Source: Liolophura sinensis (taxonomy: Eukaryota > Mollusca > Polyplacophora > Chitonida > Chitonidae). Taken from it: 64,000 nucleotides of DNA. Below, in pieces: positions 29,871 to 42,300 of the stretch. Each line of letters begins with the position of its first letter. The stretch's first letter is position 1. A program made the position numbers and the translations under genes. The stretch is taken from positions 25,649,608 through 25,713,607 of the forward strand of contig NC_088300.1 in NCBI RefSeq assembly GCF_032854445.1, given 5' to 3'. A model generated the notes under the pieces. That model was not told where the DNA came from and made no database searches. It worked only from the letters and a program-made list of their open reading frames with translations.

Positions 29871-32549
29871 CATGTAAATACATATTTCAACTCGTTCACT
29901 GTGCAATATGTGCATTCTATGAACACATGTATTCACACTATGTTTGAAATAACCTCAAGATTTCCAGCAAACCACTTTTATGAGATACACAGTTGAAATT
30001 CAAAGAGAACTGTGACTCATAATTAAAAATCAGTAATTCTAAATTACTGAAAAATTTATGTGAAATAAAGTAATCTTGGATACAAATGCACATAACACAG
30101 GTCTAGCAAAGAGACTGGCAATCTGTAACTAGTAAATATATCTAGTCCTTGTCAGACTGCTTATCTGCAGGCTTGCTATATAGTCTCAAACTACACTACA
30201 TGCACTACATCTGTCACTCTAACCCACTGTGCTTTTTGTTCATTTAAATACCTGTTTGTCAAGCTGTGATCCAGTAAATTTTTTCAAACATTACCAAAGA
30301 TGAAAATTAATGATAAGAACCTTTATACAGTCTAACAGTAGTCACTCAAAGTAAGCATTCTAATTAAGTACATGTAGTTGTGTACAAAACTACTACACAA
30401 TTAAAGGACTTATTAATGATGCTGGACTAACAATAAGAGACTTTTACCTAGATCGTCTAATAGAAAAGCAACAATAACATAACCACAGTTATTTAAAAAG
30501 AAAACAGACTTAAGTGGCCACAGCCATTATTTTTGGCTGAGGTGATTTATACATGTAATTCTATAAATCCACTGTTACTCTGGTATTTTTTGGAAACATG
30601 ATATGTCACTCATACAATATGCACATAGGGCTGAAATGCAAATCAAAGTTTGAAGGATATCAGCAGAAATAGCTGTGTTCTCACCTTGCAGGAGTAAATC
30701 GTGCCTGATTGCCTAAAATTGCAAAGAAACATGACGACACTTTTGATTTTCTCCATGTGCAGGATTTTGGTAACTTTGACCTGTGGTCCCTCACTTTTAT
30801 CTCAACTCAAGGATACAAAGTATTCTTTTTAAACTACACTTATCAATGCATCTATACGTACATTTGGTTTAGCGTCGTCTTACCTGTTAAGGATGCTTGT
30901 CCCCTCCTGAATTGATAAATTAGTGCTTTCTTGTTTACAATGGAGAGGACAAGCATGCTTTCTGACTTTAATACTATATGTATCAATCAATCAATTCAAA
31001 TTTAGATTCGTTAAATCTAACTACATGTACATATGTATATTTGAACAGGAATATTTTTTCAGGTCACATTTTAGGTCAAATAAAGAATAGCATAAAAGAT
31101 TTTCAAATTGCTTATACCAACGATATATATGATTTAAATGTAATAAACATCTGTGCGTGCTTGTGGATTAAAAAGGTGCACACAAGTACACTGATGCATG
31201 CACATGTAATCAAAAAGACAGTACATGTAATTGTATATGCAGTAGATCACCTCACATGCTAATTACTTGCATGTAAGAAAATATAATTATCCCTTTGTGT
31301 ACATGTAGATGTCAGATTCGTTATGTTTCTCATTACCCTCCTTGTGGACCTTAAATTCAGCACTACTAAAACAGAAAAAAAATACACCCACAAAACACTG
31401 TGCAAACTCAGTTTCCCCTGGGGAAAATGTTTGTAAGCTTTTCCTCACAAAATCCCATTAATCTTGCCAGCTCAGCATCAGTTTAACAATGATAAACTGC
31501 CAAAAGAAAGCATCATATTTCACATCAGGGAAGAATACTCAACTCAACTGACTTCCATTGTAATTGATTGTTATTGATCCAACATGTCCAAGGAAAGGCC
31601 CTATTTATAACTCTGTTCCACAACATGCAGAGAATACAAGATCATTATTGTGCTGCTTAAGACCGGCCATCAAACGCTGGCAGAATACTGCATTCAGCTT
31701 CTCAACACATGATGACACACTTCACTAAAGCATCAAGATCTGTTTAAACCAATTCTATGTTGCCATATTGTCCATGTCGTTCATCTTTCTTGACATTTAA
31801 GTACTTAATCATATATAAGGGTACTATCTTGTAAAATTTAGCTGTGAAAAGTGTGCTTTGAATGTGTTTTAAAATCAAGCACCTCAAAAAAAGCACAATT
31901 AAATGTTATGCATTCTTTATACAATACAAGTTAACAAAAAAGAGGCTAGTTATTCAAGATATTTTAATAGCAGAATATTTACAACATGTCTACATGATCT
32001 TATTTTCCCATCTCAGCACATATGAATGCAAAATTATAGGTTTAAGATCACTTTTAACATTAATATATTAAAGACATTTTGGAACAGCATCTCCATGTAG
32101 CAGTGGCAGGTGGGACCAAATGCTGTCATTTATAGAATAGCTGGAATACCACGCATACTACACCGCACAGGATGTCTGGCAAGATTTATTTGGAATACAG
32201 ATATAATCTCTAGTACACACTACCCTTGGAAGTAGCAGTCAAATTGGTGAGCACAAAATATAATGGTTTATCTCTACAGCTGAAGTGGACAGTTCATATC
32301 GTAAGTACTTGTATGGTTAATTGTTAAAAGAATGTCATTGAACATATTTTTTGAAATCATAAATGTAATTATTACACATGATACATACAGATACAAGTAT
32401 GAATATTTTGAAATATATACATGCACACACACACATATATATATACATATACAAATCTGAAAAAACATGTCAACATCTTAAAATTCTTAATTCTGTGCAC
32501 AAAGATCTCTGGTCTTCAAAAGTAATAAAATTCCTTCTTCCATAACATT

Positions 32550-32706
32550 TATTGATTTACCTGATTGGTGTTTACGTCCTACTTAAGAATTTTTTTTTAT
32601 TTCACTTATACCACAACCGCTAGCATTATGATGGGAGAAAACCGGGCAGAGCATGGAGGAAACCCACAACCATCTGCAGGTTGCTGGAGGACCGTCCTTA
32701 CATGTA
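32550..32706 (-). repeat. SINE, antisense, 3' two thirds
   Basis: CTGATTGGTGTTTACGTCCT, ATTTCACTTATACCACAACC, CTAGCATTATGATGGGAGAA, ACCGGGCAGAGCATGGAGGA and CAACCATCTGCAGGTTGCTG. A T-run interrupts the tail region. Confidence 0.8.
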
Positions 32707-33756
32707 TTGCTTTGCTGAGTTAAATAACTACTTGTTGTTAAAAAAAATGCAAACCATTCTTTTGGAGAACTAAACATCATAAGTTCCTGTGAGATATGTA
32801 CAATATACAAGCAATTAATACCGAGGGGAAATAACTCTTATGTTCATTATCCACCTTTTTGACAAAACCTACATGTAATAAAAATGCAAAAATTTATCAC
32901 TTTCAGAATTTTACAAATATTAAGCAATTTATTCATGGAACAACATACAACAACAAGCAATACTTTACATAATTATACATGTATATAACCATCAACAAGA
33001 AATATTTACCATTTACAAGAACACAGTTATTTCAAATCCCTTTCGGTCGGCTCTGTGATTTATTATTTTTCATTTTTTGTGATGTATTCTATATTAATTA
33101 TTAGGCAGAAACATAGTTTGAAAGTTACCAAATTCATAAAATGTATAATTGTGCAAACCAAGAAATTATACTATTTATAGCTACTATAGCACAATTATTA
33201 CCACAACAATCGCCCTGAAAGCCATGCATATCTTCAGCAAAGGTTTTTTCTTGTTTTTATGGATGCACTTTAGGCATCAATGCTTTACTTTTAAAGAATT
33301 CATCTTTTTGTTAGCCTTTTTTTTCTTAAATATAAAATTTTGTACACTGCATACACTTTTGTTTAAACTCTTTTTTGTTCATTTTGTGAAAGCCTGGTGA
33401 CTGAAGATAATGATTCACAGCCTTATTAAGTTAATACTCTGATTAAACTCTTAATTTCACAGCTGAGTGTTAATAGGTTCAAGATCTGGTTGATATCAAA
33501 ACACAATTGTCATCCTCACCCAATCTTTTTGAAAGGTAGCTGTTATACCAATGGCCACTAAACAACAAATGGGGAGTAATAAGGCAAAGTTCAGAAATCC
33601 ACTACCACCCACCGGGCCTAATCTGGCCTCAGAAGGGCAGGGTGTGGAACCACCGGTGAAGGGCACCTCATAGTTGAATATTTTGATTCTCATACATTTT
33701 TAAAGGCCTTGGTTCCTACGGTGTTCCACAACAGGTACCTAGCCCGAAAATTCAGT

Positions 33757-34284
33757 TTAAGGATGGCTTGTATTTACTGATATGTGGAGAACTCTGCCAT
33801 CCCGGATGACGTGCATCTGATCACCACGCTGTACCCTACACATAGATACCCTAAGACCAAAAAGTTGTTTGTTGCGGGTAACAATCCCTGTTTTTTTAAG
33901 TCGGGTCAGTCGGCATTTTTTTTTTTTTTTTGAAAGTAAATGGGAACTAATCCCCGGCCCGGATATTCTGAACGCTAATTGAACTATGGCAGGTTCAATT
34001 ATTGTCACCTGCTTCAGGCCATACATTTCCGATTTTAAATGCTCTTTAAAAACTTTGTTGTTTTCATTACCAAGTTCTTTCACACTGAAATCAAATATTC
34101 CTTCTTGATTCTGGATCCAACAATAAATTTGAGTAAATTTACCAACATTAAACCTATACAACTGAAGTTGAAAGACATCCACTGCTTTATCCACTGAGGC
34201 CAAGGGATGCCAATTTGTGTTTGCCACACAGAAATTATCTTCGCCAAAACTAATGTGGCGAATGGCCAGCCGAAGCCTAGACAC
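33757..34284 (-). other. Unrecognised ORF, about 175 codons
   Basis: Longest unexplained open frame in the gene-poor region. The N-terminal two thirds look protein-like (WHPLASVDKAVDVFQLQLYR, GKFTQIYCWIQNQEGIFDFS, AIVQLAFRISGPGISSHLL) and are followed by a poly-Lys stretch encoded by a poly-A run on this strand. There is no good ATG: the frame opens after a TGA and the first start-like codon is GTG. I do not recognise the family. It could be a decayed mobile-element or gene fragment, or chance. Confidence 0.25.
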
Positions 34285-34587
34285 TAAGTAGATAATCCGA
34301 GTCTTATAATAAATTCAGGCGGTTTCTGTTTTGTAAATTTTATCATTTTTTTTTTTGATGCAAAGGGTACTTGGTAATCAGATGCTGAGAAGGGCTGGAT
34401 TAGGCCCTGACCCAGGTATCATTTAACATTTTGCCAACATGTATCACCTCACCTACTCCATCTTGAAGCTGAGCAACAACCAAGGCAGTTCATGTAAAGC
34501 ATGAAAATTAAGTGTTGTAAAGACTTTCACTAAACAAACTGAAAGTGATAATCACATTGTCTATGACCTGAAATTTGACTCATTTCT

Positions 34588-34700
34588 TTCTCTGATTGGT
34601 GTTTTCTGCTGTACTCAAGAATATTTCACTTATATGACGGCGATCAGCATTATGGTGGGAGGAAACCCATGACCATCTACAGGTTGCTGGCCACACAACT
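34588..34700 (-). repeat. SINE 3' portion, antisense
   Basis: GATTGGTGTTTTCTGCTGTA, CAAGAATATTTCACTTATAT, GACGGCGATCAGCATTATGG, TGGGAGGAAACCCATGACCA, CTACAGGTTGCTGG. The central GGGCAGAGC segment is missing. Confidence 0.85.
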
Positions 34701-36120
34701 ACACAATCTAGAATCAAAAGAAAGATCAACCATGAATAAAAATAGAACTCTTTGTAACAAACTGTAAGGATGGAAAAAAAAATTGGTAATTTCCATAAAT
34801 TTCCATTGGCTTTGATTCCAGCAATGTTATGAGCCTTTAACAAAAACGTTTTAAATGTCATCTCTTGTTGCAAGTGAGATATTTGTTAGACTCTGGCAAA
34901 GTATGGCTGAAAACACATTGCCTGTGTTGTTTTAGATGCAATAATATTACTATATGCCAGACGTTCACATTACCAAGTGCACTAATACTCCAGTGACTGA
35001 CAGCTTTCTAAGTCAGTTATTATCAATGGCTGATGGTTTGAGTAAAATGCACGGTTTAAGAGAGTCAATAGATCCCTATGCATTCCTTTAGTCATAATTA
35101 AATTGTAATGGTGTTCACAATCCTTGTTGGTGAATGAATTATGTGCAGAATGAGTCAAACGTATCAACGTACTTAACATAAGAGACTACCACTTTTAGTA
35201 GATCTGGGATGAGTGTTAAGTCATGTTTACATTTATACCCAATTTACATTACTAATGTTGTTTTCACACTCAAGCCTGCAAATACCAGGTCTGAAATTAC
35301 ACTCTCACACTTTCACACTCATGAAACAATATTTAGTTGTGTTGGTAACACAGAACAGGTATATTCAAGAGTATGAAGAATATCGATTTAGGTGTCTCAT
35401 CATTCCAAACATTACAAGTCCAACAGTTTACATCATGGCAAAGACTGAAATTCTTTGGATATGTACATCATTTAGCTTTATCATTTGGTGGTGTGGTGCA
35501 GTGGTGTGGCACCTTCAAATGTGATGCATTTTAAATATTAAGTTTTCAAATTGCCAGTCAATCCTATGCTGAAACCAAACGTACATAACACAACCAAGTA
35601 ATATATGGAAGCTCGTATCTTAAAATATTAACATCATGGACACTACTTTACACACAACATGCGGCATGGTGTTGTTGTTGTATTGCTCAGCTCAATGCTT
35701 GCATGAATCTTCGTGGATTTAGAGTCTGCACACAGCTAATGTCACACAATTTACAATTTCAATCACATGCATTATGATAAAACAGTGAACAATACTTAAA
35801 GCAAGTTTACGTTCCCTTTCTTGTAACCTCTTCATCAAAAGGAGCATGACAAATCAAACACAGATAATCGAAATTTTATATTCACCTTTGGAAAATAGAC
35901 AAAGACTGCCGGCGAGTTCAACTTGGACCGCTTAATTCTGCCCTTGCGCTAAATGAATTTCTGCTTGCTCCTTTTTTTCTGAATCGACAACCTTAAAATT
36001 ACACTAATAAACCTTGTAGACTGCCGTTTGACAGATCATAAACAACTAATTTCCCAAATAAACTGGATTTGTTACTCTTCAGGCAAAGCAACTGTTAACC
36101 ACACACTGCAGTTGCAGCGG

Positions 36121-36150
36121 ATCTCCCATAATCTCGCGAAATCTCGCTGC
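36121..36150 (+). promoter_or_regulatory. Candidate MAEA promoter element (CCCATAAT / TCTCGCGA)
   Basis: About 180-200 bp upstream of the MAEA start codon lies CTCCCATAATCTCGCGAAAT followed by a second CTCGC. TCTCGCGA resembles the palindromic TCTCGCGAGA element of animal housekeeping promoters, and TCCCATAAT resembles part of a ZNF143-type site. The spot is locally richer in CG than its surroundings. The role is inferred from motif and position only. Confidence 0.4.
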
Positions 36151-36326
36151 ACAAATTGTTTAATGCAAAGTGTTAGCTGAAGGTATTCAGTGGCTCTTTT
36201 TTAAAATTATATTTAAATTTCTGTCTACATAAGTGGACTGAAAGCAGTGAAAAGACTTTTACTCAGAATAATTATCTCAAACGAGAACGTCAGATTAGAG
36301 CAAGACCAACAACAACAACAACCAGA

Positions 36327-36365
36327 ATGGCAGACGTCAAGTCGCTAGAACACCCAACTCTGAAG
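36327..36365 (+). CDS. MAEA: MAEA exon 1
   Basis: Short first coding exon, [13 protein letters not shown], ending on a full codon before GTGATG. The EHPTLK end matches the EYPTLK seen in vertebrate MAEA just before VPYE. Preceded by a CAA-repeat leader. Confidence 0.88.
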
Positions 36366-39300
36366 GTGATGAAAAAAAGACTGATATTGTCGAGATCTTG
36401 AAACTAACAGTATTGTAATACTTTGCGCTAATGTATCGGCAACTATTTACCAAACTATCAGGTAGCCGTATGTCCAATCAACCGTTAAAGTTGAAGGATA
36501 AAATGCTGGTAAAAATGGGACAGAAGTCGTAAAAAATAACTTATACTGTCCCACCCCCAGTAAGGAAATGTACGCAGTTTTTAACTAACGCATTGTTGTC
36601 AAAGAAAAAGTTTCCATTTAAGGCAGCATTGTTTTATATTAAGTTTTTTTTTAATGTAGTCAAATGTGTGAACTTTCATTTCCATGCTTACACATTTGTC
36701 AGTGCTAAACAAAACAGGGTTATAAGACAAAAGAAATTGGAGTAGGCATAAATACGAATCATCTGTTAGTCAAACCAAAGAATCAGTAGCTTACAGCGAG
36801 ATGAGTGATGAAAACATAGAGAATTGTCAGGTGAAAAATTTTGAGAAGAAAGCTTCTTTAAATGCTGCCCATGCACTTGATCTACTATTATGGCCGAAGT
36901 CCCAAGAGCTGCTGAACCTCATCCTAAATAGAAAAGACCCAGAAAGTGAATGGCTCGTTTCACTTTATCATTGACCAGGCTGCAGTGTATGCAATCAGAA
37001 AGTATGTACTCATTTACAAAACTCATGTGCCCCAAAATGTGCGATACTAATCATTATGGCCGAAGTCTCAAGAGCTGCTGAACTTCATCCTAAATAGAAA
37101 AGACCCAGAAAGTGAATGGCTCGTTTCACTTTATCATTGACCAGGCTGCAGTGTATGCAATCAGAAAGTATGTACTCATTTACCAAAACTTATGTGCCCC
37201 ATAATGTGAGCAGCAATCAGTAATTTGGGATTGAATTTGCCTCCTACTTTACCATATTTTGATGCATATTGCTCAGCCTCAAGATCGGATTTTGTTGAAA
37301 GGGTGGTCATATGTTACCAGTTTAAATATGACAGGAGTGAAACCCCATTTGAAAGATTGAACCCACTGTGGCTGTGCTGTTCTCACTCATGGAGGGGTTG
37401 GATGCAAATTTGTATTGTATATTCCAATGTTTTCCTAATTATATTATGGAAGTGTAACATAAAGTTGGGCACATGCAAACAGTTTTTAATACATGTAAGC
37501 TGTATATATATGCAATTCACAAAAGGTGTGTAGTGTTTAGATTGCTGAAATCGTAAGATCATTCTGATCTGAGCGGTTAGCTTTTAGTTCGATGTCCTTG
37601 CCACTTTTGCTCCTTAAAGTTATATTTTCAGCAACTTTATGCCCTTAACAGATTAAGAGATGCATCATCTGGTTTGAAGTATGTCAGGAATATCTGCTTC
37701 AAATACGAGTCAAAGAACTAAATTGCTTGAAGCTGCAGCACTTGACAAGTTCTCTTATGTTTTGCAGGTTCCATATGAAGTGTTGAATAAGAAGTTTCGA
37801 GCTGCACAAAAGAACATTGATCGTGAGATAGCTCATGTTCAAACAGCGGCCAATGACTTGGAGAAATGTTTTCACAGTGGCCGTGTGACAGTGGGAGAAG
37901 TTAGCACTGCACTGGATACAGTGGTTGAGAAGCTTTCATTACTGAAGCGCAAAGTATGTTAGTTGTGTTTGAAAGCCAGTGTTTGTCATATTATGTGCAT
38001 GTTCACATGTGGGAGGTCTTATTTCATACAGTTAATTGGTTATAATGTGCCCCTTGAATGCTGAGGGGCCTCCATAGCCGAGTGGTTAGTGTGTTAGCGC
38101 AGCACAGTGGAGCCTCCCACCAATGCGGTTGCTGTGAGTTGCAACTGTGCTTATGCTAGTTTCTTCTCTGTTCGTACTTGAGAAAGTCTGTCTGCAGAGG
38201 TCTGCTCAGCTTGGTTTTCTCCACCATAATGCTTGCCACCATCTTATAAATGAAACATTCTTGAGTATAGTGAAAAACACAAATCAAATAAAATTTTTTA
38301 TTTATTTCATTGGTGTTTTACGCCGTACTCAAGAATATTTCACTTATATGACGGCGGCCAGCATTATGGTGGGAGGAAAACAGGCAGAACCCGTGGGAAA
38401 CCCAAAAATTGTTGGCAGACCTTCCCTCTTACCGAATCAAACAAATGATTAGATCAGTAATAAATAAATCTTGAATGTTGAGTCGAAGAAGACCTCACTT
38501 CGTAATTGTGTCATGAAAAAAGGTTTCTTTCAAAATTGTTTCTTATGTACTATACCTTTTCAATAATTACAGACACTCACTAACTGAGACACACTCAAAC
38601 TAAGTGAGTAGATCACAGAAATCTCCTGCAAAGAGCTCACAGCGGGTGCTATCGGCCTGTCAGCTGGTTCAGCTGGAGTGTAGGGCTTCCCTGGATTGTA
38701 AAGCTAGCCTTTCCATACAACTTATACACGGCAACTCACAAAGTCATTATTCAGTACATTGATATGAGAACATCAACCTAGTGAAAATGTCTCCTTGCTA
38801 TTTCCCTTCACGAAACGCTCACCATGCCCTTTTCCCAGCTCTACAAACTATGCTATCCACTATTTAAAGTCAATGATTGTGTGACATTATTTATAGGGGA
38901 ACATTCAAAACCCCACAGCATTAGACATTATATCCACAGGATTGTCTTGAATCTACAGACCACTGATTGTACTAAAATTTTTGTCTAGCCAAAAGCAGCT
39001 GGTGAAAAGTTGCTGATTTTAGTTTTCAACATTAAAATCAATACCAGTTGATATAGTCTTATGATTGCAGAAGGCCGTTTGTAAATTCCTACAGGGAAAG
39101 TCTGAAGATTACTTCTGTGAGTTCAAGTCCAGCTCATGCTGGCTTCCTCTCCGGTCATAAGTGAGAAGGTCTGGCAGCAACCTGCGGATGGTCGTGGGTT
39201 TCTCCCGGGTTCTGCCCGGTTTCCTCCCACCTTAATGCTGGCCGCTGTCGTATAAGTGAAATATTCTTGAGTATGGCGTAAAACACCAATCAAATAAATA

Positions 39301-42300
39301 AATAAATAAATCTGATTGTGATCAGGTGGTTGAGATGCTTGTGTAACAATTGTTAGGATACAAGAGATGTTGATTCAATCAAACCCTTGGGCAGTGAACT
39401 ATACTGTAATAATCAGGGGAGCCTCTCTGACCGAGGTGGTTGGTGTGTGAGCACTGCGCAATGGCCCACTCTCCTACATATAGCTTTCTCTAGAGGAATC
39501 TTTCCTTTATCACAGGCTGACGAGAGTATCCAGGATGAGTTGGAGGCAGCCAAGACGTGTAAAAGGCGGGTGGAGCACCTGAAGCTGGCTGACAGTGCCC
39601 AGGGGGGTGCCGTGACAGTGTGGAGGAAGAAGCGCCTGGACAGGATGCTGGTGGAATACTTCCTGAGGGCAGGCTATTATAACACTGCCTTAAAGTTGGC
39701 AAAACACTCAGAACTGGTGGTGAGTAGGCTACAGACCAAGCACTCATAACTGGTGGTGAGTAGGCTACAGGCCAAGCACTCATAACTGGTGGTGAGTAGG
39801 CTACAGGCCAAGCACTCAGAACTGGTGGTGAGTAGGTCACAGACCAAGTGCTCAGAACTGGTGGTGAGTAGGGCACAGGCCAAGCACTCAGAACTGGTGG
39901 TGAGTAGGGCACAGGCCAAGTGCTCAGAACTGGCGGTGAGTAGGCTACAAGCCATACACTCAGTACAGCTGGTTAGTAGGCTTCTCAGATCTGGTCGGCT
40001 ACATGTCAGGCACTCAGAACTGGTGGCGAGTTGGCTACAGGCCAAGCATCCTAATTACAAAAGTGTGGAGTGGAATTGGTTGGTTTTGGATGTACATGTA
40101 GGTGTTATGGTAAGGCAATACATAAATCCATCTAATAAAGCAAATTGGAATTTGTTGATGTTAAAAAATATTTGTTTCATCACTTGCCAAATTATCAATT
40201 TGTTGATTTTGTGTTGACAGAGAATGCTAAGTGATTTTAAAGAGGTAACTTAAATTTCATTTTAGCATGATTTCCCCATCTCACTTTTTGGTGACAACAA
40301 GCAGTCAATGATGCTTTGTGCAGTCTAACACTCATTCCACTCAGTGCCTATTTATGTGTCATATGGGAAAGATCTTGAATAACTTGAAACAGGCCCATGC
40401 TTTCTCTTTGGCTCTCCAGTTTCCTCCGTGAGTGAGAACTTCTGGAGCCTGGCGTTGAGCAACAATCAAATAAACACTGTAAATATTAATGTAAGGCGGA
40501 AATATTACATTGTTATTATTATTTTTTTTTATGTCTTTATCTGAATCAGAAGTTTGGTCTTTTTCTGCAGGATTTGACAAACATAGATCTGTTCTTGACT
40601 TGTAAAGAAGTGGAGGAATCGTTGCTGCGACATGAGACTGCTGCTTGTTTGACCTGGTGTCATGATAACAGATCAAAGCTAAGGAAAATGAAGGTGGTTA
40701 TCCAGTACACATGCACTCAACAAGCCAAGCTCAAAGTTTTTGTTATACCACATACAACCATTCAATTTGGCTTGTTTCATTAATTTCCGCTAACATGCCC
40801 AACAAACACCTAATCGACACTTGAATTTTACTGTAAAACATCCTGGAATTTTAGTAATGATGGAGTGGAAAATCGTGGATTATCATGGAATTTTAAAACC
40901 TAGTGGCTGTACATTTGCACACTTATCCATTCTACTCAGCTATGACAAGTGTTATTGTGTTTACTGAAATATTTTATGTATTTCAGAGTACGTTGGAGTT
41001 CAACTTACGGCAACAAGAATACATTGAGCTGATCCGAAATAACAAACGTCTGGAAGCTGTGAAGTACGATTTTCAATACCTTTTTCCAAGCCTAAAGAAG
41101 GAATGTCACTTTTGAAATATTAAATACTCACAGTCTAAACAGAATTTGTCTGCTGCCATCCTTAAAGCCAGTGTTGGTTGTGTCAAGTCAAAAAATCTTA
41201 AACATGGCATTAAATAGCAATTAAATAAATAAATTATTGATTTGTTTGATTGGTGATTTACATTTGTATTCAAATAAATAAAGTGTATATTTATTTTTAT
41301 GATTATGATATGTAGTAGAGTATGTACATTCTCGTTTTTAGACATGCTAGGAAATATTTCACATCTCTGGAAGATGACCAGGTGAAGGACATCCAGAAAG
41401 TGATGGGCTTACTGGCTTTTCCTGTGGACACGGAGATCATTCCTTACAGGGTAAGCACAGCTTCTGGCAACAATATCATATTCTATGTCCCCTGCAAGGG
41501 AAAGCGTTTATCTTCATTTGCACTTGTCCATGAATGGGTATGACAAGATGTTCAAAAAATTACTGCAATTAAGCACATGTAAGAGTCTTCAAATTTGGTA
41601 CACGTTGAATTCTGTATTACACTGTGAACAGGTGTGAATGTCGCGGTATATGCAGGGGCTCATTTTTTAAAGGGAATCTGTGAACCCAATTCCCAAAATA
41701 TTCCTGTGATACAAAGTTAAAGGATTTGGATAAAGAAACAGAAAAAAAAAGAATATTTAAGCAAACAATAAGTTTCAGTCTGCATGAAGAATTCTGTAAT
41801 TGTCTATGATTCAGCATGCATTTTATGATCTATTTGGTCTGAAACAAATCAATATACTGAAATTTAGAATTGGATTCCATTGTGACGAAGTAACAGGAAA
41901 CCTTTTATGTCGTATTGGTTTTCAAAAGCACCCAGCACATCCTCATACTGAATTTGGGGGCTACTTAATACATTGAAATTTCAACTACCATACCTTCTCA
42001 ATAATTGTAAACACTCGCTCATTGAGTTTCCTGCAAAGCGCTCATAGTGGGTGATATCGGCATGCCAACTGGCCCAGCTTGAGTATAGGCCTACCCTGGT
42101 CTATAAAGCCAGCCTTTCCTGACATCTTGTATGTAGCAACTCAAGATGTCATTTTTCAGTATACACGCTTGTTCACAAAAAAATAAAAGAAAAAAATATT
42201 GATACTGGGACATTAACATATTGAAAATATCTCTTACCCAAATTCCCTACCCACGACACTCACCATACCGTTTTCCCAGCTTTGTTTTATAAACTATGCT

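Larger units (their letters stand above)
16711..36120. other. Long gene-poor region between CtBP and MAEA
   Basis: I find no supportable conserved exon in this 19-kb stretch on either strand. It contains scattered SINE fragments, MITE copies (21.5-23.2 and 29.5-29.9 kb), microsatellites (CATA repeats near 26058-26083, CA near 27081-27100), poly-A/CA-rich DNA at 25137-25190, a palindrome at 27269-27376 and an unexplained ORF at 33757-34284. It may be the long first intron of CtBP, if the CtBP promoter lies near MAEA, but no upstream CtBP exon was proven. Confidence 0.5.

Noticed and set aside
38066-38140. tRNA-like sequence with an A box
   Set aside because: It continues into the SINE body and tail and the cloverleaf is decayed, so it is a SINE head and not a tRNA gene.
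39490-40217. Several ORFs of 120-142 codons around the MAEA exon 3 repeat
   Set aside because: They are other frames of the 36-bp array. Only the exon 3 frame up to 39719 matches MAEA.
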